NCBI RefSeq assembly: GCF_040786275.1
Contig: NZ_JBFMVT010000001.1
Location: 60,371-124,370 of the forward strand
DNA from: Buttiauxella gaviniae
Lineage (GTDB): Bacteria > Pseudomonadota > Gammaproteobacteria > Enterobacterales > Enterobacteriaceae
Reading direction: 5' to 3'
DNA: 64,000 bases
Both the position numbers and the translations under genes were made by a program. The notes beneath the pieces were generated by a model. That model was given only the letters and a program-made list of their open reading frames with translations, was not told the DNA's origin and did not search any database. Shown piece after piece: positions 25,953 to 35,147 of this stretch. Numbering within the stretch: position 1 is the first letter of the stretch; every line of letters starts with the position of its first letter.

Positions 25953-26774
25953 CGAAATCGAGCACCCACCTGAGTTCTGAGTTAGTTCAGTGGGCGTATT
26001 GTATGCCGCTACGCGGCATGGAGGCGCCAGCCGGTGTCACTTAATCGCATCGATGCTGAACGGCGCCGGTTACGCGGCGTAGCCGCCCTGTACTGATAGT
26101 TCCCACCAATCGCCCCCTCCGCTCTGCCCAGCCATACCCGCAGACCACTATGAAGAACCTGCTTTGCGCCGTCGGAGTGGTCCGGGCAGTGCCCGGGCGT
26201 ATCTCCGCGTTAGCGCCGTTAGGCGCTTACGGGCGTGTACTTCAATCCTGAAGCAACGCTACTCACAGCCACTCAGGGCCTAGTTACAACATCCATTATA
26301 AAGCCACTCTGTTCCGGGCCTGTGGCCCGGGGCGACGGGGCTTTGCAGTGGGATAGGTTTCGCACGGGGTAACAGATAACAAAGGACGGGACCCGCCGCA
26401 TGCGGTGGGGGGTACTTTAAAGAAAAGTGATAAGGGTAGCTGGAGGGATATTTGCCCCGAGCAAAGCAAGGGGAGGTACTTTCGAGTGTCATGCGAAGCT
26501 GACACGAAATATACTCCCTTTTTAGGGCTTATTTTGTTCAGAAATAACGTTCGAAGTTAATAATATTCTGGGGGTGTTATTCGAATTTAACTGCATGAAA
26601 GATGAGCGATACCTGTCTTTTGTCGGCACAGGCGTCTCAGAGCGTGAGTCAGGTGAAATCATGGAGTGAAAAAAGGGACGGGTGATGGCTTTAAAAGGAG
26701 GAATTTCTGAATGGCAGGCAGCAGAAAACCCGCGAAGGACGCGGTGCTGTAAAAGGAGGGGTAAACGACAGTCG
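25953..26774. other. Probable replication origin region downstream of repA
   Basis: About 820 bp without a credible gene. In this replicon family the origin lies just downstream of repA, which here means below 26775. A GC-rich part with several hairpins (GGGCC...GGCCC near 26314; GCCGTTAGGCGC near 26213) adjoins an AT-rich stretch at 26500-26600 that holds the dyad TTCGAA...TTCGAA (26551-26586). No perfect DnaA box was found; AAGTGATAA near 26425 is the closest. The placement is inferred from gene order. Confidence 0.5.
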
Positions 26775-27821
26775 TCAGTGTGCCCCGGCTTTCTCCAGGA
26801 GGAGCCGGTAATACTTCTCTTTATCCAGACGTTTCAGGTCAGGATGTTCGTGCTCGACCGCACGTTCGATCTCCCGTACACGATACAACGGTGCGTCAGG
26901 GCTGGTTGACCAGCGCACCCACGCCTTCCAGTGACGATCGTTCTCTGAAGACTTTACGACACGCCGCATTTTCTGGTCCAGCGCATCAATCTGCGCCCCC
27001 AGGTCCTGCGTCACACGTCGCTTTTCTTCCCTCAGTTCCGGGCTGACCACCCAGCGCTTGATTTTGCGCAGACGGTTTTTAAGCGAATGGTGCCTGTCGA
27101 TATCGATACCCATACGCGCCATCTTCAGCAGGTGGCGTTCGTAACGCAGACTCAGCGACTCAGCCAGCCCCTGAGCAATGGCCCACTGCCGGTATTTGTG
27201 CAGCCACTGCCGAATTTCGTCCACGGTAATGCCCCGTGAAGTGAAAAACTTCTCGGTCAGGAAGATACGCATGGGTTTGTACTGGCCAGAATCGGTGTCA
27301 TGGTCGCGGTGGATCACCAGATAGTCGAGTTCTTCCTGAACCCGCAGCGCATGCAGCAGAACGTCATAGGCCAGACGGCCATTTTCATAACGATGCAGCA
27401 CACCCATCCGGCGCGCCAGCTCCTCAACCGGCAGCATGACTTCAAACATATAGTCGCTGTCAGGGTTGTAATCGCAGTTGGCCGCAAGCGTCAGTGAGAG
27501 CGCCGTTAAGGCTTCTCGGCTTTCCTGACGTGTGCTCACGCGCATGGGTTTCGGGGTAAAGGCACTGTCGAACAGTCGGGTCCAGGGCGTGTAGCCGCGA
27601 CGACGCAGCGACACCAGTTCCGGATTCCGATTCCAGTCGTGGCTCTTCAGACGCGCCACCACTTTAGCAGCCATTCCACGGGGCGTACTGCCGGTGAAAG
27701 CAGGCTGATAATTACGATGCGTTTTGGACTGCCCCTTACGCAGACGATTGGCTTCGCCACGCCGGGAGGGACGGTACTGGGGTACGGGCGCAGCCCGCAG
27801 GTGAATAACCTGGTTAGTCAC
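26775..27821 (-). CDS. repA: RepA replication initiator (IncFII/IncI/IncL-M superfamily)
   Basis: 348 aa from GTG 27821. It is basic throughout (SRRGEANRLRKGQ; LLKMARMGIDIDRHHSLKNRLRKIKRW) with the winged-helix pattern of the IncFII RepA superfamily. The length is nearer to RepZ/RepA of IncI, IncB and IncL/M (about 340-350) than to classical IncFII RepA (about 285). It binds the downstream origin and starts replication. Its start lies in a hairpin that hides the ribosome-binding site. The leader ORF ends 12 nt upstream, and an antisense RNA covers the leader. The group is assigned from length and control layout, so it is tentative. Confidence 0.8.
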   Translation of the reverse strand: MTNQVIHLRAAPVPQYRPSRRGEANRLRKGQSKTHRNYQPAFTGSTPRGMAAKVVARLKSHDWNRNPELVSLRRRGYTPWTRLFDSAFTPKPMRVSTRQESREALTALSLTLAANCDYNPDSDYMFEVMLPVEELARRMGVLHRYENGRLAYDVLLHALRVQEELDYLVIHRDHDTDSGQYKPMRIFLTEKFFTSRGITVDEIRQWLHKYRQWAIAQGLAESLSLRYERHLLKMARMGIDIDRHHSLKNRLRKIKRWVVSPELREEKRRVTQDLGAQIDALDQKMRRVVKSSENDRHWKAWVRWSTSPDAPLYRVREIERAVEHEHPDLKRLDKEKYYRLLLEKAGAH

Positions 27822-27833
27822 ACCCGCCCGAAC

Positions 27834-27881
27834 TTATGGCGGGCAGGGGTTGTCTTCTGTTTTGCATGCGTTATAATCCAT
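27834..27881 (-). CDS. repA leader peptide (15 aa)
   Basis: ATG 27881 to TAA 27836-27834 reads MDYNACKTEDNPCPP. The stop codon falls in the loop of the hairpin that hides the repA start, as for repY of IncI and its relatives, where a ribosome ending there opens the hairpin. The frame is open further upstream, so the start is inferred from its place after the antisense target stem. Confidence 0.55.
   Translation of the reverse strand: MDYNACKTEDNPCPP
27850..27877 (+). promoter_or_regulatory. Promoter of the antisense copy-control RNA
   Basis: TTGTCT (27850-27855), a 16-bp spacer and a consensus TATAAT (27872-27877), directed against repA. Transcription should start near 27885. Confidence 0.75.
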
Positions 27882-27884
27882 CTC

Positions 27885-27960
27885 AGGCCAGCGCCTGCTT
27901 TTGGACCCCCTGATATCTGCTGCTTCCGCCAAGTTGCTGTGCAGATTTCGGGGGGTTTTT
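27885..27960 (+). ncRNA. Antisense copy-control RNA (Inc RNA / RNAI type)
   Basis: About 76 nt on the + strand, opposite the repA leader. It forms a single long stem (27905-27920 with 27941-27956) whose 20-nt loop contains CCGCCAA, and ends in TTTTT. The size, one-stem form and loop complement to UUGGCGG match the Inc RNAs of IncI, IncB and IncL/M plasmids. It would block both leader translation and the pseudoknot. Confidence 0.75.
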
Positions 27961-28381
27961 GCATTCAGGCTCCGGCGATATCGCAGAAGCCTTCTCCCGG
28001 ACGATTTACGGATACGTCCAATCCTGTGTCCTTTCTCCCACCGGGCCGCATTTTTCCGATGGCAGTTTTTGCGTTTCCCTTCTCGTTTCACCCCACCACA
28101 AGGTGTCTCTGTCAATACCGGTCGTACCGGCTCACAGAAATTTACGTTAAGGAAAAAACGTAATACTTTTAGTGTGAAACCTCACCACAAGGCCCACAGA
28201 GGATTCCGAGTTTACCGTTTTGTCTGGCTGAATTCCAGCAGGTATGCGCGCGAAATCACCGATTGGATCTGAATTTCAGGCATGGATCGGATTTACGGCG
28301 AAAATGGATCGGGGGAAAAGACACATCTGTGATGCGGTGCGGGAGTATTCTGGCGGAATGCACCCCCGCAGCCCTGGCGTA
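27961..28381. other. Upstream leader and promoter region of repA
   Basis: About 420 bp with no convincing gene; a 93-codon - strand frame here has no ribosome-binding site. It should hold the repA promoter. Two similar segments on the - strand (CCTTGTGGTGAGGTTTCAC and CCTTGTGGTGGGGTGAAAC, near 28165-28190 and 28085-28105) form a direct repeat. No copB/repA2 gene is present. Confidence 0.45.
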
Positions 28382-28921
28382 TCAGTATGACGACGTCCAG
28401 TCCTGACCGACATCCCAGCGTGACTGCCAGTGTGTCAGGTAGTTCTGAGCCAGCGCCGGCATGTCCTGAACCACGAGTACGTTTTCAGAATTGGCGCGGG
28501 CAGCGGCCTGCGTAAAGTTAAAAGAGCCGGTACTGACCGTTCTGCCATCCACGATGATCACTTTGTCGTGCATGATGCGCCAGGCGGTGACGGTACGCAG
28601 TGCAATACCCGCATTCACCAGCGTATTCATCGCCGCGAGGCTGGCCCTGCCGCGATTACCTTCCGCATCGAGCACCACTTTTACGTCCACCCCCCGCGCT
28701 CTGGCGCTGATCAGTTCCCTGACCACATCTGGCGACGTGAACGTGTACCCCATCAGCCGGATACTCTCCCCGGCACCGTGTAAAGTCCGTAGTACAAGCT
28801 GCTGTGCGCTGCCTTCCGGTGAAAAACCGGTATTGACGGTCGGAGCCGCCTGCAGTTGCAATGTGACGAGCAGCAGTCCGGTCACCAGAAGAGGGCGTGA
28901 GTAATAAAAGGAAGGGAGCAT
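28382..28921 (-). CDS. Secreted phospholipase D-family endonuclease (Nuc-like)
   Basis: 179 aa with a signal peptide ending near residue 25 (LQLQA|AP). It carries one HKD motif: His and Lys in IMHDKVIIVDG, followed by GSFNFT and the downstream Asn/Glu (ARANSENV). The single-HKD, ~150-residue mature form is that of Nuc of pKM101 and the related Salmonella nuclease, which work as dimers and cut DNA in the periplasm. It is the last gene before the replicon on the tra strand. Such genes are common on conjugative plasmids, with an unclear role. Confidence 0.85.
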   Translation of the reverse strand: MLPSFYYSRPLLVTGLLLVTLQLQAAPTVNTGFSPEGSAQQLVLRTLHGAGESIRLMGYTFTSPDVVRELISARARGVDVKVVLDAEGNRGRASLAAMNTLVNAGIALRTVTAWRIMHDKVIIVDGRTVSTGSFNFTQAAARANSENVLVVQDMPALAQNYLTHWQSRWDVGQDWTSSY

Positions 28922-29025
28922 GATGATGTCCTGTGTGTTATCAGAAACGCAGGGGGCGGGAAAAACGGACGTTTTACCCGCATCCGGGGTTGGCCAACGG
29001 CGTCCCGCGCCGGCGGCAGGGTGTT

Positions 29026-29808
29026 TTACTGGCGGGCTTTATCGATGGCGGCTTTCAGCTGTTCCACTGTGGCTGTGCCGGGAAACACCGTAATGTTTTT
29101 CGGCGTGGCCTGTCTGACCGGCATCACGATAAGACCCGGTGTCCCGGTCAGACCCAGTGTGCGGGCCAGTTCATCATTTCGCGCAAGTGCGGCCATCTGA
29201 TCGCCCTCCGGGAATGGTTTTTTACCCAGTGCCGCCCGGGTAGCCTGAGAAATATCATCCAGCGTGAGCGCCCCTTCGATATTCCCGGTGTCATAAATAC
29301 CGTTGTGATAGGTCAGGTAGGCGTCAGGACCGGCAGCTTTCCATATCGCCACGCCCCGTTCAGCTGCTTTGCGCGAGTTTTCAAAACGGTCACCAAATAT
29401 TGGCCACTCCTTGAAGAGGTACCGGACTGAGGACTGCTGTTTCATCACTTCCTCTATGACAGGCGCCATATGGCTGCAGTGCACGCACTGGTAATCAAAG
29501 AATTCAATCACAGCCACCGGGGCATCTTCCGGCCCGATGACCGGCGTATCCGGATCGGTAAGCAGCGCGTTCTGATTGTCCATCACCTTTATCGCAAATG
29601 CCTGCTGCTGGCGCTCACGCTGCTGTGTCTGCAGTTTCTGGCTCACCTGGACCAGAATCTCAGGATGCGACACCAGGTAATCAGCGGCAATTTCGCCTAT
29701 CCGGGCCTCCTGTGCCGGGGTGAAGAGTGGTGGCGCCGAAGCCGAGGCCGCTGTAACCAACGCGATGTATGATGTAACTACTATGCTTAATAACTTTATC
29801 TTTTTCAT
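29026..29808 (-). CDS. DsbA/ScsC-like periplasmic thiol oxidoreductase
   Basis: 260 aa. Signal peptide (cleavage after ASA, near residue 24), a helical dimerisation-like region (IGEIAADYLVSHPEIL, coiled QKLQTQQRERQQQ) and a thioredoxin fold with helical insert. The active site is CVHC in FFDYQCVHCSHM, and the cis-Pro loop is TGTPGLIV. The N-terminal helical region resembles ScsC or DsbA-fold proteins that trimerise or dimerise. It starts 14 bp after traI, so it is probably in the tra operon. It could make or shuffle disulfides in Cys-rich transfer proteins such as TraN, TraU and TraH. Confidence 0.85.
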   Translation of the reverse strand: MKKIKLLSIVVTSYIALVTAASASAPPLFTPAQEARIGEIAADYLVSHPEILVQVSQKLQTQQRERQQQAFAIKVMDNQNALLTDPDTPVIGPEDAPVAVIEFFDYQCVHCSHMAPVIEEVMKQQSSVRYLFKEWPIFGDRFENSRKAAERGVAIWKAAGPDAYLTYHNGIYDTGNIEGALTLDDISQATRAALGKKPFPEGDQMAALARNDELARTLGLTGTPGLIVMPVRQATPKNITVFPGTATVEQLKAAIDKARQ

Positions 29809-29822
29809 GAGAGTTCCCGGGA

Positions 29823-32800
29823 TTAACGTTCTTTCTGAATGGTTTTTGTGAGGGTCTGTTCTGCTTGTTCGGGCATACGGCCGCGCTCGCTGTTCACGCC
29901 CTGACGGACGATGTCCCGCTCCTGAGCGGCAAGGTCGCTGACCACCCGTGATGCTCTGTCGTGTTCATGTGCAGAGTTATCTGGCTGGATATTCTCGCTT
30001 CTGACCTGGTCTGCCAGCGCCTGTTCCCGACCGTCTGAACGGTCACGGCTTCGCACACTCGCCAGCACACTGTCGTCAGGTATCTGCGGCTCGGGTTTCA
30101 CCGGATTGAGCTCTTCCGGCCGCAGTTTCACCACGTCCTCCGGCGGCAGTACAATGCTGATATTGTCACCCTGTTGTTGACGGGCGGCCTCCTGTGCACG
30201 CACCTGTTCAGCCTGTTTCAGCTCGTTCTGGCGCTGCAGTTCCTCCTGACCGTTGATGCCGGTCAGGGTAAGATGCCGTTCATCCTCCTGACGTACCCCG
30301 CCGGTCACCTTCAGCAGATGGGCCGAGGGGGACTCGGGACCTGTCTGCCACACAACGCCATCCCTTGGGTTTTCACGGACTGCTTCCAGTGCGGCCGCCA
30401 GCTCGCTGACCACCAGGGTATGACCCGACTGGCTACGCTGAAGTACCGCACCGCGCGCCTGGCGGGTCATCACCATCCGGGTATCGCCGTGCGTCAGTCG
30501 CCCTTCAGGACTGGCGACCAGCGAGACCAGGGCCAGTCCGGCGCTTTTGCCGTTGTTGTCATAGACGGGCAGCGCCAGTGCCGGCTCAGGAAAACGCCGG
30601 GTGGCCGGGATAATTTTCGCCGTGAGGCTGCTCTCCCCCATCCCCTGATGGCGAATCCAGGCGCGACCAATGCCGGTCTTCGTCACCGCCTGACCCATTG
30701 CCCAGATAGCCTTCGCCTGCTGACGCTGCGTTTCCGGTGCCAGCGCGTCGTGCGCGGTTTTAATGTCCCGTTCAGGTGAGGTGACGGCTTTCGTCCAGTC
30801 GGCTTTCCCGTCGGTGTAAATCTGGACGTGTTCTTTGGCACGGGAAGCGGAAATATAGAACGCCCGCCGGGTGGCCAGCGCCTTTCTCCCTTCACTGGTG
30901 CCTTCCAGGGAAATGACGTAATCGGTGCTCGCCCCCTGTGCACCGTAACCGGTCACCGCCCAGGCATAGTCGAGGTGCTGCTGTGCCCGGACGTCTGTCG
31001 GGTTAATCGTCACCACGCCGTTCGCCCCGCGAAGCCGGATATCTCCGGTGTCGCTCACGGCATCGACCGTAAAACGCTGGTTAGCCGTCTGCCCCTGCTC
31101 CCGGTCGGTGGCCGTGAAACGCAGCAGGTCACCCTGGCGTACTTCAATCTCGTTGCGCTTAAACAGCTGCACGTCACCGGTGATCAGCTCTTTTGGTGAA
31201 TACAGCCCGATTTTCCCCTCCTCATCCCGCACGGTCACGGTGTTACCGTTGCGGTCAACGGCCAGCACATCCTGGTAGCGATCGCCACGTTTCACGACCA
31301 TCCCCGACTGCCAGGCTGTCGTTTGGTTGAACTCATGGCGGGTATGGGTAATTTTATCGAGTACCGGCACGGTAATGGCTTTTTTGCCCAGTTCGCCCCG
31401 TTCGGCCAGCTGCGCATGAATACCGGCGTTGACTGCCTGACGGTCAGCGTTCAACTGGGTGATGATGAGCGTTCGCGCCCGTGCCGCCGGGGTGCGGCCC
31501 GTCCAGTCATTCACAATATCTGTCACTGGAGTATCCGTTTCCTGAAACGCACTCTCTGGCGCTTTTGCGGTCGCTTCACGGCTGATACGGTCAGCTGGTT
31601 GCGTTTCGATCCGCTTCAGGGCCGCATCGATACGGTTGTCGATGATGTCGTGAACCGCCCCCCGCAACTGCACATCTTTCTGACGCACAATTTCTTTCAT
31701 GATGGCCACATCCATCGGGCTGCGCTCCTGCATCAGCTTAAACGGCGCGCCGGAGTCGACCGCTTCAAACTGGTCAATATCCCCCATTGAAACGGCGCGC
31801 CCCCCCCCGTGAGCAATCGCCTGAAATAGCGCTGCCGTGTCCTGGTTCCCGGCCATCGAGGACTCATCAATCAGGAATACCTGTCCTTTGTAGTCGGGCT
31901 TCTCGCCGGCAGCTGTCGCCTGGTCGTGCTCGACAATAAAAGATTTGATGGTCTGGGCACGCACACCCACATCGCTCATTTCCTTCACGGCCTGATGCGT
32001 CGGGGCAAGTCCGGTCAGTGACGGTCGGGCCTCTGCCGGCAATGTCTCCAGCGCGGCCACCACTGCCTTCATCTGGGTGGTTTTCCCCACCCCGGCATAC
32101 CCCTGAATACCGGTGAACTGGTCAGTGCTGCCCAGTACCAGTGACGTGGCCTGTTTCTGCCCGGTCGTCAGCCCATTGAGGACGTCCCCAGGCACCTGGT
32201 CCAGTAGTGGCTGCTGCGTATTTTTCCCTTCATCCACCACCCGCAGTATCGCTTTCTCCATTTCCCAGGTTGAGCGGGCAACAAGCATGGGTTCACCGCC
32301 CACGTTCACCGTCATCAGCTCACCGTTTTTCACCATCCCGGAAATTTCATGACCAATATCGTCAAAGTTGGGATGATACTTCGCGGAATCTTTCGCCAGC
32401 GTCAGCTCGCTGAACGTCACGCCACGCTGGTCATTCACCGCTCGCCACACCGCCAGACCCGCGTCGGTTCTCACGTTGTCATGCAGGCTGCCGACAGCCT
32501 CACTCACATCCTCCTTCCCGCTGAGGGTGCGGACAAGCTGCACGGGCGTTGCACTGGTTTTCATCCGCTGCAGGCGAGATTCGGCTTTATCCTGCACTTC
32601 GGCGGTAAACACCTCTGCGCGATGGCCACTTTGTGCCAGCGAGTTCATGGTCTGGCTGGAAATGTCCCGGGTGTTCAGGGCGGCCAGCACTACGCCCGTA
32701 TCGTTATCGCGTCCACCCGGTGCGCTGACGTAAGCGTGTGTGATGTAGAGAGGCCCATCTTTCGGTAATGTCAGCCTGTCGTCACCACGTCTGACCTCAA

Positions 32801-35147
32801 TGCCTTTCTCGCTGATGCCCGTCACTTCTAGGCGGTCTTTCGCTTTCAGGTTGTGCTCCCTGTCGCCGGCCACACTCAGCAGGCGTTCTCCGGCCGCCAC
32901 GTTCAGTGTTTCACGATTAAACAGACGCCAGTCCGGGGTCACGTCGCTGATTTTCATGCGTGTCAGCACGCCGTCACCGTCAATCAGGGACAATACACGC
33001 GTGTCCTCGTGGACACGGTCAATCACGTAAGACTGGCGTTCTTTCGCGTCGCTGCGGTCCTCGAGCACCATCCCTGCCCGATAAGAGCCGGGCATACGAC
33101 GGGTTTTACTGTCGAGCCACACGGGCTGACGCGCTTCGATATCCACACCGTCGCGGGACAGCTGCCCGGCATTCTGGAGCGCATCGCGGATGAGTCCGGT
33201 CAGGTGCGTCTGTTCCCGCTTCCCGACCACCACGGCGGTCACGTTTTCATCCCCCTGACTCAGGTCTGCAAAGCGGGTGGCCAGCGCCTCATAACGATCA
33301 CGCTTGTTCGGAATACTGACCACTTCGGCTTCAAGCCCGGGCGCAGGCTCAGTCCGGCGCGAACGGGTCACACCGGCTGATTCCAGCACCGACATGGCAT
33401 TCCCGTTGGCCTGACGGCTGGCGCTGTCGAGAAAGACCAGTTGAGCATCCTGTGCACGCGCTTCGCCCAGCAGCACCAGTGTTTCCTTCAGCCCCAGACG
33501 TTCAGCCCCCTCGATAATGAGTGTGCTCTGGGGTTTAAGATGAAAATCCCCGCTCAGCACATGCTGTCGACTGACCAGCCGGTCACGCAGCGTATCGGAC
33601 TTCGCCAGCGACGTGGCACGTTCGGCGGAGCTGGCCAGCACCTGTACTTCACGCCCCTGAGCCGAGGAAATATCGGTCAGTTCGCTCGCCAGTTCACGAA
33701 TACCCGCCACACCTGACGGCGCATTCATCAGGACAAGAGCATCTCTTTCAACCACTTCCAGCGCGGGTGGCGCATAGTGTTCGGGTCGGGTAAAGCTGAC
33801 CACCACGGTAGATTTAAGATGCTCCTGGCTCAATGCCTGAATGGAGAGCTCATCCAGCAGGTGAATACGGGAGGTAAACACCCCTTTTTCGCTGTCCAGC
33901 GGCACTATCATGCCGTCCCTGAGCGAGGCGTCGATTGCCTGACGTATCACCTTCATCTCCGGCAGTTGTTCGCTAAGTTCGGCGGTTGTCAGCAACAGTT
34001 CACCGAAGGTGAAGCGCGTTTTACTGTCACTGAGCTGTGAAATGGCCAGCCGTACCGCCTCCATCACTTCCGGTACCGGTTGAGGGGGTTCACTTCTGCC
34101 TGCTTCGCGCTGATCGGCCGTTTTTTGAGGGGGGTTTACGTTGGCCATACCCGACTGTCCCTTCTCTGGCACTGTCGGCTGTGCGGTGTTATCAACGGAG
34201 ACACCCTGCTCCGGTTGCTGGCGCACTTCCCGGGTCGCTTCTTCACGCGGCACCACACTTTCCTGGTATGCCTTCAGGTCGTAACCCTTCTCTTTCATCT
34301 GACCGACCCAGCGGTCCATCAGGCGCAGACGGGACGGGTCAGTTTTTGCCTGACGGGTGTCTTTGGCGGCCACATCACGGCTGCGAAGAGTGGCTTCCGC
34401 CCCGATGGCCCCCTGGATTTCACGGCCACGCGAGGAGAACTCTTCACGCACCTCCTCCGGTACCCCTTTGATCTCCCACATGCCGTGTTTACCGACCTCT
34501 TCCACCTCATGACCGAGCGCTTCAACACGTTCGCGCAGGGCACTGCGATAGATTTTGCCGAGTGTCACCTGCATTTTCATGACGGTCTCAATAAAACCGG
34601 CGTTGTGGATATAGTCGGTGGCCAGTGCTTTCCATTTGCCGTCATGTTCGGTCATGTTGGCAATCAACACGTGGGTGTGCAGCTGTGGGTCGAGATTACG
34701 CGAGGTGTCGTGAGTGAAAGCGGCGGCGACCATTTTCCCGGTATGAACAATAGAGGTGACACCATCGGTTGTGCTTCGTGCAGAGATCAGTTTTTCCACA
34801 TACCCGGCAGCCACCTGAACGGCATGGTTGTGTGCGTCCACCATCTCTTTATCGCCCCCAATCAGGCCCAGAATTGACACACTTTTGGGGGCCGAAAAGG
34901 TCAGGTCATGGCCCGGTCGGTGAACATGGTTGCCGTGGATCTCTTTGCCCAGGCGAGAGCCGTCTGGCAGACGGCCCTCGAGCACACCGGTCAGGGCATC
35001 ACCCCGGACACTCCCCTCCAGTCCGAGGGCTTTGGCCCCTTCACCCAGCCACAGACTCTGTAGATTGCCAAGAAAATAGTAGTTATCGGAATTGCTGTAG
35101 TAACCGGCGGCGCTGCCTGCCGATGCTACGGGGGCGACTGACATCAT
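29823..35147 (-). CDS. traI: TraI relaxase-helicase
   Basis: 1774 aa. The MOB-F relaxase domain (~1-300) has the tyrosines Tyr16, Tyr17, Tyr23 and Tyr24 (GYYSNSDNYY), and the metal-binding histidines His146, His157 and His159 (FTHDTSR; QLHTHV), at the same numbers as F TraI. A vestigial helicase domain follows. The active helicase has its Walker A (GYAGVGKTT) near residue 1015 and motifs such as FLIDESSM after it. A low-complexity tail ends the protein. It nicks the + strand at oriT, stays covalently attached and unwinds the plasmid. The start overlaps the traD stop by four bases. A run of nine G in the helicase part is in frame. Confidence 0.97.
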   Translation of the reverse strand: MMSVAPVASAGSAAGYYSNSDNYYFLGNLQSLWLGEGAKALGLEGSVRGDALTGVLEGRLPDGSRLGKEIHGNHVHRPGHDLTFSAPKSVSILGLIGGDKEMVDAHNHAVQVAAGYVEKLISARSTTDGVTSIVHTGKMVAAAFTHDTSRNLDPQLHTHVLIANMTEHDGKWKALATDYIHNAGFIETVMKMQVTLGKIYRSALRERVEALGHEVEEVGKHGMWEIKGVPEEVREEFSSRGREIQGAIGAEATLRSRDVAAKDTRQAKTDPSRLRLMDRWVGQMKEKGYDLKAYQESVVPREEATREVRQQPEQGVSVDNTAQPTVPEKGQSGMANVNPPQKTADQREAGRSEPPQPVPEVMEAVRLAISQLSDSKTRFTFGELLLTTAELSEQLPEMKVIRQAIDASLRDGMIVPLDSEKGVFTSRIHLLDELSIQALSQEHLKSTVVVSFTRPEHYAPPALEVVERDALVLMNAPSGVAGIRELASELTDISSAQGREVQVLASSAERATSLAKSDTLRDRLVSRQHVLSGDFHLKPQSTLIIEGAERLGLKETLVLLGEARAQDAQLVFLDSASRQANGNAMSVLESAGVTRSRRTEPAPGLEAEVVSIPNKRDRYEALATRFADLSQGDENVTAVVVGKREQTHLTGLIRDALQNAGQLSRDGVDIEARQPVWLDSKTRRMPGSYRAGMVLEDRSDAKERQSYVIDRVHEDTRVLSLIDGDGVLTRMKISDVTPDWRLFNRETLNVAAGERLLSVAGDREHNLKAKDRLEVTGISEKGIEVRRGDDRLTLPKDGPLYITHAYVSAPGGRDNDTGVVLAALNTRDISSQTMNSLAQSGHRAEVFTAEVQDKAESRLQRMKTSATPVQLVRTLSGKEDVSEAVGSLHDNVRTDAGLAVWRAVNDQRGVTFSELTLAKDSAKYHPNFDDIGHEISGMVKNGELMTVNVGGEPMLVARSTWEMEKAILRVVDEGKNTQQPLLDQVPGDVLNGLTTGQKQATSLVLGSTDQFTGIQGYAGVGKTTQMKAVVAALETLPAEARPSLTGLAPTHQAVKEMSDVGVRAQTIKSFIVEHDQATAAGEKPDYKGQVFLIDESSMAGNQDTAALFQAIAHGGGRAVSMGDIDQFEAVDSGAPFKLMQERSPMDVAIMKEIVRQKDVQLRGAVHDIIDNRIDAALKRIETQPADRISREATAKAPESAFQETDTPVTDIVNDWTGRTPAARARTLIITQLNADRQAVNAGIHAQLAERGELGKKAITVPVLDKITHTRHEFNQTTAWQSGMVVKRGDRYQDVLAVDRNGNTVTVRDEEGKIGLYSPKELITGDVQLFKRNEIEVRQGDLLRFTATDREQGQTANQRFTVDAVSDTGDIRLRGANGVVTINPTDVRAQQHLDYAWAVTGYGAQGASTDYVISLEGTSEGRKALATRRAFYISASRAKEHVQIYTDGKADWTKAVTSPERDIKTAHDALAPETQRQQAKAIWAMGQAVTKTGIGRAWIRHQGMGESSLTAKIIPATRRFPEPALALPVYDNNGKSAGLALVSLVASPEGRLTHGDTRMVMTRQARGAVLQRSQSGHTLVVSELAAALEAVRENPRDGVVWQTGPESPSAHLLKVTGGVRQEDERHLTLTGINGQEELQRQNELKQAEQVRAQEAARQQQGDNISIVLPPEDVVKLRPEELNPVKPEPQIPDDSVLASVRSRDRSDGREQALADQVRSENIQPDNSAHEHDRASRVVSDLAAQERDIVRQGVNSERGRMPEQAEQTLTKTIQKER

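Larger units (their letters stand above)
27819..27932 (-). promoter_or_regulatory. repA leader with predicted activating pseudoknot
   Basis: In the - strand mRNA, the loop of the first stem shows UUGGCGG (27932-27926). Just before repA, a hairpin (CCCGCC / GGCGGG, 27843-27823) covers the GUG start region. The 5' arm of that hairpin, CCGCCA (27842-27837), is fully complementary to UGGCGG in the loop. This is the layout of IncI/IncB/IncL-M repA mRNAs, where loop-arm pairing forms a pseudoknot that frees the repA ribosome-binding site. Confidence 0.7.

Noticed and set aside
26400..26440. DnaA box in the origin region
   Set aside because: The best match (AAGTGATAA) deviates at two positions from the consensus, so I do not list it as a site.
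27834..28115. 93-aa protein upstream of repA
   Set aside because: The Arg/Lys-rich frame has no start signal and covers the antisense RNA and leader structure; only its last 15 codons fit as leader peptide.
31800..31808. Frameshift at a nine-C tract in traI
   Set aside because: The frame is open through the tract and the helicase motifs on both sides are in the same frame.
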